A stretch of DNA of 64,000 nucleotides from CAVVIH01 sp963748295 (GTDB taxonomy: Bacteria; Acidobacteriota; Vicinamibacteria; Vicinamibacterales; 2-12-FULL-66-21). A program made the position numbers and the translations under genes. The notes beneath the pieces were generated by a model, which saw nothing but the letters and a program-made list of their open reading frames with translations, made no database searches and had not been told where the DNA came from. This document shows, piece by piece, positions 9,145 to 20,439 of the stretch. The stretch spans positions 496,001 through 560,000 of the forward strand of contig CAVVIH010000005.1 in NCBI GenBank assembly GCA_963748295.1. Reading direction: 5' to 3'. Position 1 is the stretch's first letter, and the number at the start of each line of letters is the position of its first letter.

Positions 9145-11676
9145 TGGCGGCTCCCGCCTGGTCCGCCCGCCTGGCCGCGTCCGTCGACGATCTTGAGCAG
9201 AAGGTCCTGGGCCCGTTCGAAGCTGGGGGCGATTTCGAGCGCCGCGAGCACCTCACGCTTCGCGTCGGCGAGACGTCCGGCCGCCAGATAGCTTTCACCG
9301 AGGTCACAGTGGGCGGCCGCGAGATCCGCGGGGCCGACCGCCAGCGCGGCCTTGAACTCGCGCATCGCCAGCGGCGCGTCGCCGCGCTTGAGCGCCAGAC
9401 GTCCGAGCCCGGTGTGGCCCTGCGCGTCGAACGGATCGAGCTCGACGATGCGATCGTGCGCGACCGCGAGCGCTTTCTCGTCCTGCGCCTTCGTCGCGAG
9501 CGCGGCGAGCCGGCGCGCCGGCTCGATCGCGGTGTGATCCTGAAGCAGCAGCGCCTGGTACTCCTTGATCGCGCGCGCCGAATCGCCAAGCTTCTCCGCG
9601 AGCTCGCCCATCATCGCGTGCGGACTGTCTTCCCCGATCGCCATCGGCACCAGCGCCGCCGCCTTCTCGAGCGGCTCGAACGCCGCCTTGTCGCCCTGCG
9701 CGGCGAGCGCCGCGCCGAGCGCGAGCTGCGCCTGGTAGCTGTTCGGATGCGCGGCGGCCGCGATCTTCAGCCCGGTGATGTCGGCGCCGGCGCCGCCGCC
9801 CTTCGGCTGCTCCTTGAGCGCGGCCCGCACCGTCGAAAACCGCGCGTCGAGCGATTTGTCGAACGAAGCCTGGAGCTGATCGATCGACACGCCGAGCGCC
9901 TTGTTGATCGCGGCGTCGCCTTCGGTGCCGTCGCCGTACGCTCGCACCAGCGAGCGAAGCGCGCTGGCGCCATGGCTCTCGACGATGTGATCCACGAGCA
10001 GCGAGGCCTGGTAGTAGGCGAGCGCGATGGTTTCCGGCTTGGTGAAGCCGGAGTTGAGATCTTTGAGCTTCAGCACCTGGCCGCGCTCGAGCGCCAGCGC
10101 GAACGGCAGCTCCATGTCGCGCCCCCACGCGGGCTTCGCCTGCGTCTCCTCGTACACCGAGGTGCCTTCCGTCAGCCAGCGCGGCACGCGCTGGTTCGAC
10201 ATCTGCAGCGTGATGACGTGCGCCATCTCATGCCATAACGTCGCCTGCCAGGAAAACGAACCCGGCGTGTTGCGGGCGCGCGGCGAATCCATGCTGATCA
10301 CGCGCCCGAAGCAGGCGCCGAGCGCGCCGATCAGCCCGGGCAGACCGAGGTTGCGGACGGCGAAGTCGTCGTGGTTCGGGAAGATCTCGACGAGGATCGG
10401 TCCCTTCGGCGTGAACTGGTATTTGGCCGACAGCTTCTTCAGCGCGTCCTGCGCGAGCGGCATCGCATACTCGCGGATGACCGGCGCCTCTTCGGGATCG
10501 AGCTTCAGGATGATGTCGCCTTCGCGGATCACCTCGAACTTCTCGAGCTTGTCGAGCAGCATCAGCAGGTTGTAGGTGACGCGATCGTAGGGATCTTCCT
10601 TGAACGACCGCTCGAGGGCGCGCCGCGCTTCCGCCTCCTCGCCCGTCCGCATCAGGTGCATGCCGAGGTCGCCATACGCGCGCGTGTTCGACGGATCGAG
10701 CGCGATCGCCTGCCGCGTGAGCGCCACCGCTTCGTCGAACCGGTAGTTGCGCGCCGCGAGATCGCCGGCGACTCGATAGACCTCCCCGTAGGCCGGATTG
10801 ATGGCGAGGACCTGCTTCACCTGTGCTTCGAAGTCCGGACGGTTGTCGCGGACGTAGGCGATGCCGGCGAGGAGCGACCGCGCTTCGATGTGCGACGGAT
10901 TCGTCTCGAGCACCTCGTCGATCTGCTCGCGCGCTTCGGCATAGCGCGTGTTGTCCAGTTCGAGGTTGGCGAGCAGCAGGTGCGCGTCCGCCAGACCGGG
11001 ATCGATCTCGAGGGCGCGCTTCGCCGCTTCGGCCGCGGCCGGCGGGTTCTCGTCGGCGAGCGTGCGCGCGAGCCCGGCATGCGCCGGCGCCCACTTCGCG
11101 TCGGCGTCGATCGCCTGCTTGAAGGCGCGCAGCGCCTCAGCCGGATTGTATTTTTCGTAGAACAGTGTGCCGAACGCGGTCTCGACCCCGGGATCGACCG
11201 GACTGGACGCGGCGCGATAGAGCGCCACCGCCTCACGCGGACGGCCGAGCGCATGCGCGGCGCGCGCGGCCCGGAACGTCGACTCGGTGTCGCCGCCGCC
11301 GCTCCCCTCACGCATCACCGTGTTCAGATGCGTCGCCGCCGACTGAGCCTGACCGATCCGCTGCAGCAGCAGCCCGAGTTCGAGCGCCGCCTCGCCGCCG
11401 GGCGTCTGCGCGGCGGCCGGCTCCAGCAGCCGGCGCGCTTCGTCGGTACTGGCCGCGGCGGACGAGAAGACGACCGAGCAGCGCGGCGGCATCGGAATCC
11501 GTCGCCGGCCGGGTTTTCGCCAGCGCTTCAGCCTCTTCCAGCCGCCCATGCGCAACCGCGCGGCGGCCCTGACGGGCGAACGACTCACCCGCCTGGCTCG
11601 TGCTCTGCGCCGATCCGAACGACGAACTGACCGTGGTCGCACACACGCCAATGAGGATGGCGGCCAGCGGCCGCAT
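9141..11676 (-). CDS. TPR-repeat peptidase MA-like metalloprotease, one frameshift
   Basis: After repair it is an 844-residue secreted protein. The signal peptide (MRPLAAILIGVCATTVS) begins at ATG 11674-11676; an in-frame ATG at 11713-11715 is the alternative. Many TPR units flank a central gluzincin-type domain with HEMAH (HExxH) and, downstream, WLTEGTSVYEE carrying the third zinc ligand. The frame breaks at about 11445: removing one G from a CGG gives RRGQYDEARRLLE, a perfect TPR helix. The surrounding frame is otherwise open, so a sequence error is likely. It is the first gene of the MoxR/BatA operon and overlaps DUF4159 by four bases. Confidence 0.82.
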
Positions 11677-11727
11677 CGACACCGGGAAACGACGGTGCCC
11701 GTGTGTGCCTTGCATTGAGTTGATTCG

Positions 11728-11733
11728 ATTATA
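11728..11733 (-). promoter_or_regulatory. possible -10 box for the TPR-peptidase/MoxR operon
   Basis: On the minus strand the sequence reads TATAAT, a perfect sigma70 -10 hexamer, in GC-rich surroundings. Transcription would start near 11721, about 45 bases before the chosen ATG at 11676. No good -35 hexamer is seen at 16-18 bases upstream, so the call rests on the -10 box and its position. Confidence 0.35.
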
Positions 11734-11837
11734 AGACACGGTCCTCATTCACTTTGACGCCGTCCGCCTCCGCGCGGTCGTGGCTCCCTGACCGCGCTAC
11801 GGCGCGACAAGCAAGGACAAGGCCCGTTATTAGCGAG

Positions 11838-13767
11838 TTATCGGCTGGAGCCGGTCCCGGACGATGGGGCGGAAGAACTGTGTAACTCGTAGACGTGGAC
11901 GGGACGGCCCTCCCATTTCGCCTGCACGAGCGGCCGGATGTCCGGCATCGCGTCGAGCACGTTCAGGATCGTGTCACACCGGTTGCCGTAGAAGGCGCAA
12001 TTCACCGTGACGTGGGTGACCCCGCGCTGTCTCAGCAGCCGGAACGCGTCCGCGTCCGGAAAGCCCGCAAGTCCTCTGGCGACATCGGTATAGTCGGGTG
12101 GGAAGAAGCCGCTGTAGCCGTTCACCATCGCCGCGCCGTGCCAGACGGAGAAGTACATGTAGATCAGGTTGTCGTCCAGATCGGCGAGCTGCCGGGGGAA
12201 CGGAAACTCGGCCAGCACGACGTCCGTTCGTCCCGCCAGCGAGGCGTAAACGGGTGGGGGGGAATGCCACACCGGCCGCAGCCGGAGGATCGGCTGGAAG
12301 TCCACCATGACGGCAACCACGAGCAGGCCGAAGACGATATGGCCCCTCGTCCCTGGGTGCCGCCGCAGAATTCGCCGCGCGCCGAATCCCGACAGGATCG
12401 CCAGGCTGAGGCCGACCAGAATGCTGAACCGTGCGGGGACGCGCAATCCGCGGATTGGCGGGAACCACTCGTACAAGGCCGGGTACAGCAAGCCGTTGAA
12501 CCCGAGCGATCCGTCGAACGCGACAAAGAGACCAGCGAGCGCCGCCAGTCGAGTCGTTCCGATCGGCGGCAGGAGCCCAGCGCCCGACAGGATCAGGGGG
12601 CTCAATCCCGGAAACAGCGCCCGTTCCGGTTTACGGCCTGGCAGCGTAATCGTCCCGTAGCGCGCGCTGCGAAGATCGGCGCGCAGGTAGTCGGCCGGCG
12701 TGGCGCTCAGGTCCGTCACGGTGCCGACGTCGCGAGCGCCTTTGCGCGCCTGCGCCGCCAGGTACGGCCGCGCGAGCGGGATCGCGATCACCACGGCGAC
12801 GGCAGCCGCGGCAAAGGCCGGCTTGATCAGACGGCGGAGTGCGACCCGGCGCACCCTGCACAACACCGCCGAGACTGCGACGCTGTACAACGCGAAAAAG
12901 ACGCCGTAATAGAGCGACGAGTAGAGCTGCGCCACCCAGCACAACGCCGCGACGGCCGCATCGCGGAGACGGAGCGTCCCGATCGCGCGATCGATCGCCA
13001 GGAGCGCCAGCGGCATCCACGCGGTCATCTGAAGCTCGAGGTGGCTGTAGTGCTCGAAGCGATAGGGATAGAAGCCAAAGATGATCCCGGTGATGAAGGC
13101 GGCACGCGCGGACCCTGTCCATTTGAGCGCGAGCAGATAGGCGGCCGCGGCTGAGAGCAGGAACCCCGAGAGGAACAGCACGTTGTACACGACGACCGGG
13201 TGCAGGCCGATCGCGACGAGCGGCGCCGCCATCACCGACGGCAGCAGCATCGAATCGGAGTAGGTGAGCGTCAGCGGCTCGGGATGAAAGATGTTCGCGT
13301 CGAACAGCGGCCGCGGATCGCCGGTCAGCTGCCGGTAGACCCACGACATCCGCCAGATCGAAAACAGCGGGTCGCCGAGATCGGGAACCGAGGACATCGC
13401 GGAGAGCTGCGGGTGCAGGAGAATTGCGGCGACCGCGCAGAAACCGAGGATGGCCGCGAGGTGTGCTTTCCCGGCCCCCGGCCCCCGGTCCCCGGCCCCT
13501 GAACCATCAGCGTCCGGCACGTACAGACGGTCGCGCAACCTGCGCCAGGACGAACCGCTGACGCCCAGGAACCCCGTCCGGCGATCGAGCGCGACGCGCA
13601 GCGCGACAATGCCGAGCGCGATCAGGAGGCCGCGGTCCGGACTGCGCGCGGAGATGCGGACGCCTTCTGTCCGGCTGAAGAAGCCGCCGGTCAGCACGAT
13701 CGCGGCGACCCCGAGCGACGCGAGCACGAGCGAGGACGTCGAGAAAGACGCTGAGGCGCCGGCGCAC
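11838..13767 (-). CDS. GT-C-like polytopic membrane glycosyltransferase candidate, one frameshift
   Basis: This is a membrane protein of about 642 residues with around ten hydrophobic segments and a C-terminal soluble domain. The first external loop has DLGDPLFSIWR, an Asp-rich loop of the kind that carries the catalytic acid in GT-C glycosyltransferases. DANIFHPE and HYSHLELQM follow. The start is GTG 13765-13767, two bases after the stop of the upstream gene. The frame shifts at about 13731; dropping one base gives a continuous first helix (FLDVLLVLASLGVAAI). The protein at 20436 is a clear paralogue with the same motifs in the same order. Substrate is unknown; a polyprenyl-linked sugar donor is inferred only from the fold. 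Confidence 0.7.
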
Positions 13768-13769
13768 GG

Positions 13770-14291
13770 TCAGTCCGCCCTCAACCCGAGCGCCCGCTCC
13801 TCGACGCGGATGCGCGCGCGAAGCAGCGCCGCAAAGGCGGCGACGACGGCGGCGCCGCTCCAATACGCGCCCGACAGCAGCGCGAAGCCGGCCAGCTCAC
13901 CCATCACGCCGAGATAATTGGGGTGCCGCATGAAGCGGTATGGGCCGGCGAGGGTGCGCGCCGAGCCCGGGGGCACGAGCACGCGAAACGTCCAACGGGA
14001 TCCGAGCGTGGAGATCGCCCAGTACTTCACCAGCTTTCCGGCAACGAACACCGCGAGGCCGGCGAGCGCGAGGCTGCTCCATCCGCGCCGCAGCAGCCAC
14101 GATTCCACGATCATCGCCGCGAAGCCGCCCGGATAGATCACCTGCATCGCCGGATACACATCGTCTCGCGGCTCGAGCGCGCCGGCGTCGCGAAGCGCGC
14201 GCTCGTTCCGCCACGACAGCGCCGCTTCGGCGAGCATCGGGACGAAGGCGAGGATACCGAGGATCGCAAGACGCAGATACACGCGGATCAT
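13770..14291 (-). CDS. isoprenylcysteine carboxyl methyltransferase family membrane protein
   Basis: This is a 173-residue protein from ATG 14289-14291 with four or five hydrophobic segments. The ICMT signature GPYRFMRHPNYLGV is near residue 120, and an ARIRVEERALG ending is typical of the family. Bacterial members methylate small acids or polyketide products at the membrane using SAM. It sits 13 bases after a ketosynthase and 2 bases before a GT-C-like protein. Methylation of a product of the neighbouring ketosynthase is plausible, but that is inference. Confidence 0.82.
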   Translation of the reverse strand: MIRVYLRLAILGILAFVPMLAEAALSWRNERALRDAGALEPRDDVYPAMQVIYPGGFAAMIVESWLLRRGWSSLALAGLAVFVAGKLVKYWAISTLGSRWTFRVLVPPGSARTLAGPYRFMRHPNYLGVMGELAGFALLSGAYWSGAAVVAAFAALLRARIRVEERALGLRAD

Positions 14292-14304
14292 CGCGGCATC
14301 GGCG

Positions 14305-15592
14305 TCAGGGGTCGGCCCGGCCGAGGACGACCGCGCTGTTCTTGGATCCGAATCCGAGGCAGTTGCACAGCGCGGCGACCGGCGCCGCGGGCCGACCGGT
14401 GTTGGGGATGAAGTCGAGGTCGCAGGCAGGATCGGCCTCCGCCTGGTTGATCGTGGGCGGCAGGAATCCTTCCTTCAAGGCGAGCGCGCTCGTCACGATG
14501 CCCGCCGCCCCGCTGGCGCCCTGCGGGTGGCCGATCATCGACTTCGTCGACGAGCCCGGAACCGAATCGGCGAGGCGCCCGAACAGCTGCCGGACGCAGC
14601 GCGCCTCGACGGCGTCGTTGAGCACGGTCGACGTGCCATGAAAGTTGACGTAGCCGATTTCCTCCAGGGCGCGGCCGGAGCGTTCGATCGCGAGCTGCAT
14701 CGCGCGCACGATCTGTTCGCCGTCGGGATCCATCTGGACGCGATGATACGCGTCGCACGTCGATCCGTGACCGTCCACCGTGGCGTAGATGGTCGCGCCG
14801 CGCGCCCGCGCGCGGTCCTCGCGCTCGAGCACCACCATCCACGCGCCCTCACCGAGCACGAAGCCGTCGCGGCCGTTGTCGAACGGCCGCGACGCCGCGG
14901 CCGGCATGTCGTTGTAGCGCGTCGCGACGGCGCGCATCTTCGAGAAGCCGAAGATCATGCCTGGCGTCACGCAGGCGTCGGCGCCGCCGGAGAGAATCAC
15001 TTCCGCTTCGCCGGCGCGGATGAGGGACGCCGCATACGAGATCGCATCGGTGGAGCTGGTGCAGCCGGTCGAGAGCACGTGGCTGATGCCGTGCAGCTCC
15101 AGCGCGATCGAGATCTCGCTCGAGATCATGCCGACGATCGACACGGGAATCGCGTACGGCGTCACGCGCTTCCAGCCGTCGTTGAAGAACTCGTAGTATT
15201 GCCGCTCGGCGACGTCGATGCCGCCGGCGCCGCTGCCGACCAGCACGCCGGCGCCGGGCTCGGCCAGCCGCAGGCCGGCGTCGTGCCAGGCTTCTCGCGC
15301 CGCGATCACCGCAATCAGCGACGCCTTCGAGTACCGGCGCGGGTCGGCGCGCCCGTGCGCCGTTCTGCCCGCCGTTCTTCGCGCGCCCGGCAATCGTCAC
15401 CGCGTCATCGATCGAGACGGCGGGAACAGGAGCGGCCACGGTGCAGGGAAATGCGGAGGCGTCGAAGTCGGTGATCGCGCGTGTCGCGCTGCAGCCTTGA
15501 CGGACGTGCTGCCAGAAGCGGTCGCGGCCGACGCCATAAGGTGAGACCACGCCGATGCCCGTGATTGCGACACGGGGCGCGCCCGACGCCAT
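14305..15592 (-). CDS. beta-ketoacyl-ACP synthase (FabF/KAS II-like), one frameshift
   Basis: This thiolase-fold condensing enzyme has about 428 residues after repair. It starts at ATG 15590-15592 (MASGAPRVAITGIGVVSPYG). The catalytic set is complete: STGCTSSTDA (nucleophilic Cys), NFHGTSTVLND (first His) and KSMIGHPQGASGAAG (Lys and second His). The frame breaks at about 15346: removing one G from TCGGCG links ARA-R to DPRRYSKASLIAV, which opens the conserved helix before REAWHDAG. It leads an operon with an ICMT-like methyltransferase and a membrane protein and has no ACP or ketoreductase beside it, so it is not the housekeeping fab cluster. It may build or elongate a secondary or lipid product. 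Confidence 0.85.
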
Positions 15593-15612
15593 CCCTCTAT
15601 GATGTATCCAAC

Positions 15613-15825
15613 TACGTGCCAACTGCCAACTGCAAGTGAGCGCGCCTACGTACCATGTGCGACGTGCGACGTGCCACGTGCGACGTGCCACGTGCGACGT
15701 GCGACGTGCCACGTGCGACGTGCTTACGTGCCACGTACATTCTTACGTCCCACGTGCGACGTGCGACCTGCGACGTGCCACGTGCGACCTGTCACGTGCT
15801 ATGTGCTATGTGCTGACGTGCTAAG
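15613..15825. repeat. heptanucleotide tandem array, ACGTGCG/ACGTGCC type
   Basis: This divergent intergenic space is almost entirely made of 7-base units related to ACGTGCG and ACGTGCC, with variants such as ACGTGCT, ACCTGCG and ATGTGCT towards the edges. The junctions create many CACGTG palindromes. It starts with CCAACTG-like units at 15611-15630, a form intermediate to the other heptad family of this window. It ends eight bases before the methyltransferase start. Nothing else is visible between the ketosynthase and that gene. Confidence 0.9.
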
Positions 15826-15833
15826 GTGTCGGC

Positions 15834-16547
15834 GTGCCGGCAGCCGGGGCGGCGGCGATCTCGTGGCTGGGTGCGGCCGCCTTCGCGGCATCGCTGGGCT
15901 GGTTTCTCTACTGCTATCTCGTCACCTGGGGCGTCCCGGCGCCGGAGGGTCCTGTCGCGCGCCCGGTGCTCGTCGACGTCGCCCTCTTCTCCTTCTTCGC
16001 GCTGCACCATAGCGTCTTTGCCAGGACCGGCCTGAAAGCCCGGCTCGTGCGCCTGGTGCCGGTTGAACTCGAACGCTCGCTGTACACCTGGATTTCCAGC
16101 GCGCTGTTCGTGCTCGCCTGCACGCTGTGGCAGCCGGTGCCGGGCGTGGTGTATCGCGCCGAAGGGCTGGCCGCCGTTGCCGGCTACCTGGTGCAGGCCG
16201 CGGGAATCGCACTCACCCTCTACGCCGGACGCAGCATGGACTTCCTCGATCTGGCCGGCGTGCGGCAGGTCCAGATTGCCGCGCGCGGCCGCCAGCCCGC
16301 GCACGTCGCGCTGCAAACCACCGGCCTGTACGGATTCGTGCGCCACCCGCTGTACTTCTCGTGGGTGCTGATGGTCTTCGGCTCGCCGGCCATGACCGCC
16401 ACACGCCTCACGTTCGCGCTGACGAGCACCGCGTATCTCGCCATCGCGATTCACTGGGAGGAGCGCAGCCTCGTCGGGCTCTTCGGCGGAGCTTACGTGC
16501 AGTATCGCCGGCACGTGCGGTGGCGGATGATCCCTTATCTGTACTAG
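15834..16547 (+). CDS. NnrU/MddA-like membrane methyltransferase (isoprenylcysteine methyltransferase superfamily)
   Basis: This is a 237-residue polytopic protein starting at GTG 15834 with an AAGGTG ribosome-binding site about seven bases upstream, formed at the very edge of the heptad array. It has five or six hydrophobic segments. The signature is GLYGFVRHPLYFSWVLM, followed by HWEERSLV..FGGAYVQYRR near the C-terminus. This is the arrangement of NnrU and methanethiol S-methyltransferase (MddA)-like proteins. The chemistry is probably SAM-dependent methylation at the membrane. The substrate cannot be read from sequence. Confidence 0.75.
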   Translation: MPAAGAAAISWLGAAAFAASLGWFLYCYLVTWGVPAPEGPVARPVLVDVALFSFFALHHSVFARTGLKARLVRLVPVELERSLYTWISSALFVLACTLWQPVPGVVYRAEGLAAVAGYLVQAAGIALTLYAGRSMDFLDLAGVRQVQIAARGRQPAHVALQTTGLYGFVRHPLYFSWVLMVFGSPAMTATRLTFALTSTAYLAIAIHWEERSLVGLFGGAYVQYRRHVRWRMIPYLY

Positions 16548-16554
16548 CCGCGGA

Positions 16555-16982
16555 ATTTCACTAAACGCGGATCTTCGCGGATTTCCGCGGATTCGGCGCA
16601 GCCTGCCGCGCCATTGGCGCGGGCGTGTGCAGGTGAGCCGAGGAATGCGAACGCTCACGCGCCATTCATGCGTTCGTATTCCCCGGCTCACCTGCACGCG
16701 CCAGCCCGGCCGACGGCCGGGCTGCAGGCTGCCTGACGTGCGACGTCCGTGCCGCGGCAGCTGTCACATCACCTGAGGATGCGTTTGATGAAGATCTGCA
16801 TCTTCGATCAATCCGCGTAAACCCGCGAAATCCGCGTTCCGTTTAGAATCCGAGTAATCCGCGAAAATCCGCGTTCCGTTTCAATCCAGTAGATCCGCGA
16901 AAATCCGCGTTCCGTCTACAATCCGAGGAATCCGCGAAAATCCGCGTCTTTGCTATGATTCGCTGATGTCCGCGTCCACCCG
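16555..16982. repeat. intergenic block of ATCCGCG/CGCGGAT dispersed repeats
   Basis: The 463-base gap before lon holds no gene. It starts with CGCGGAT units (16566-16592), contains a large hairpin (listed separately) and a short remnant of the ACGTGCG heptad near 16738. From 16808 it carries about four copies of a roughly 34-base unit in which two ATCCGCG words are separated by AAA and followed by TTCCGT. The last unit ends about 30 bases before the Lon start codon. The same family recurs at 45.5, 46.6 and 47.8 kb. Confidence 0.85.
16622..16702. repeat. long imperfect inverted repeat (33-base arms, 15-base loop)
   Basis: Arms 16622-16654 and 16670-16702 are reverse complements with about three mismatches. 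The arm core reads GCAGGTGAGCCG then GGAAT and CGAACGC. The loop is 16655-16669. The arms are too long and too GC-rich, with no T tract, for a simple terminator. The structure could be a palindromic REP-like unit or the remains of a small mobile element. No reading frame lies inside. Confidence 0.8.
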
Positions 16983-17010
16983 CGGGTTCGCCGTGACCGC
17001 TATCTGAACC

Positions 17011-19326
<2,316 letters not shown>

Positions 19327-19335
19327 TCGCTGCCG

Positions 19336-20439
19336 TTGCGCTCAGTCTTCTTCTACATCTCCGGCCACGGGTTCGGCCACGCCTCACGGCAGATCGAGGT
19401 CGTCAACGCGCTCGGCGCGCTCGCCCCCGACGTGCCGATCCACATCCGCACGCTCGCGCCGGAATGGCTCTTCACGCGTACGCTGCGCGTTCCCGTCACC
19501 TTCTCGACAGTCGAATGCGACACGGGCGCCGTCCAGAAGGACAGCCTGCACCTCGACGAGCGCGCCACCATCGAGCGGGCCGCGCGGTTTCACGCGAGCC
19601 TGGCGGAACGGGCGTCAGCCGAGGCCGCGAACCTGACGCGCGCCGGCGCGGCCGTTGTCGTGTCGGATGCGCCGCCGCTCGCCTGTGCCGCCGCCGCACG
19701 AGCCGATGTTCCCTCGATCGTCGTCGCGAACTTCACCTGGGACTGGATCTACCAGGCGTATCCCGAGCAGCTTGCCGACGCGCCGGAATTGCTCCCGGCA
19801 ATTCGGCGGGCCTACACTTGCGCGGCCGCCGGCTGGCGGTTGCCCATGCATGGCGGCTTCGAAACGTTCGGGACTGTCGACGACATGCCGTTCGTCGCCC
19901 GGCATTCGCGCCGCGATCCGGGCGACGTGCGGCGCGCGTTCGATCTGCCTGCCGATCGCCCGCTCGTGCTCGCGTCGTTCGGCGGACTGGGCGCGGACGA
20001 CATCGACGTGCGCAGGATCGACTGCGCCGGAGAATTCCAGATTCTCGTGACGATCAGAGACGGTGCGAACGCCGACGGGCCGCCGGGCATCCGCCTGCTT
20101 CCCGAAGCCACGCTATACGATCGCGGCTACCGGTATGAGGATCTCGTTCACGCCGCGGACGTGGTCGTGACGAAGCCGGGATACGGGATCATCGCGGAGT
20201 GCATCGCGAACGGCGCGGCGATACTGTATACGTCACGGGGACGGTTTGCCGAGTACGATGTCCTCGTTGCCGAGATGCCGCGATTCCTCCGCTGCGGATT
20301 CATCGATCACGAGGCGCTGTTTACCGGCGCATGGCGTGAACCCGTGCGTGCGCTGCTGGGCGCGCCGCCTCCACCCGAGACGGCGGCAACAAACGGCGCG
20401 GAAGCGGTCGCGCGGCGTCTGCTGGAGTTCCTGAGGTGA
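19336..20439 (+). CDS. MurG/arabinokinase-N-terminus-like glycosyltransferase (GT-B fold)
   Basis: This is a 367-residue protein with a probable TTG start at 19336, nine bases after the lon stop. The N-terminus has FYISGHGFGHASR, typical of MurG-like and L-arabinokinase N-terminal GT-B domains. The C-terminal half has a nucleotide-sugar-site-like segment with DVVVTKPGYGIIAECIANG. It lacks the kinase half of plant-type arabinokinases. It overlaps the next membrane-protein gene by four bases (GTGA), so the two probably act on the same glycan or glycolipid. The sugar is unknown. Confidence 0.72.
   Translation: MRSVFFYISGHGFGHASRQIEVVNALGALAPDVPIHIRTLAPEWLFTRTLRVPVTFSTVECDTGAVQKDSLHLDERATIERAARFHASLAERASAEAANLTRAGAAVVVSDAPPLACAAAARADVPSIVVANFTWDWIYQAYPEQLADAPELLPAIRRAYTCAAAGWRLPMHGGFETFGTVDDMPFVARHSRRDPGDVRRAFDLPADRPLVLASFGGLGADDIDVRRIDCAGEFQILVTIRDGANADGPPGIRLLPEATLYDRGYRYEDLVHAADVVVTKPGYGIIAECIANGAAILYTSRGRFAEYDVLVAEMPRFLRCGFIDHEALFTGAWREPVRALLGAPPPPETAATNGAEAVARRLLEFLR

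Noticed and set aside
16622..16702. Rho-independent terminator of the membrane methyltransferase gene.
   Set aside because: Arms are 33 bases with no T tract, and the hairpin begins 75 bases after the stop.
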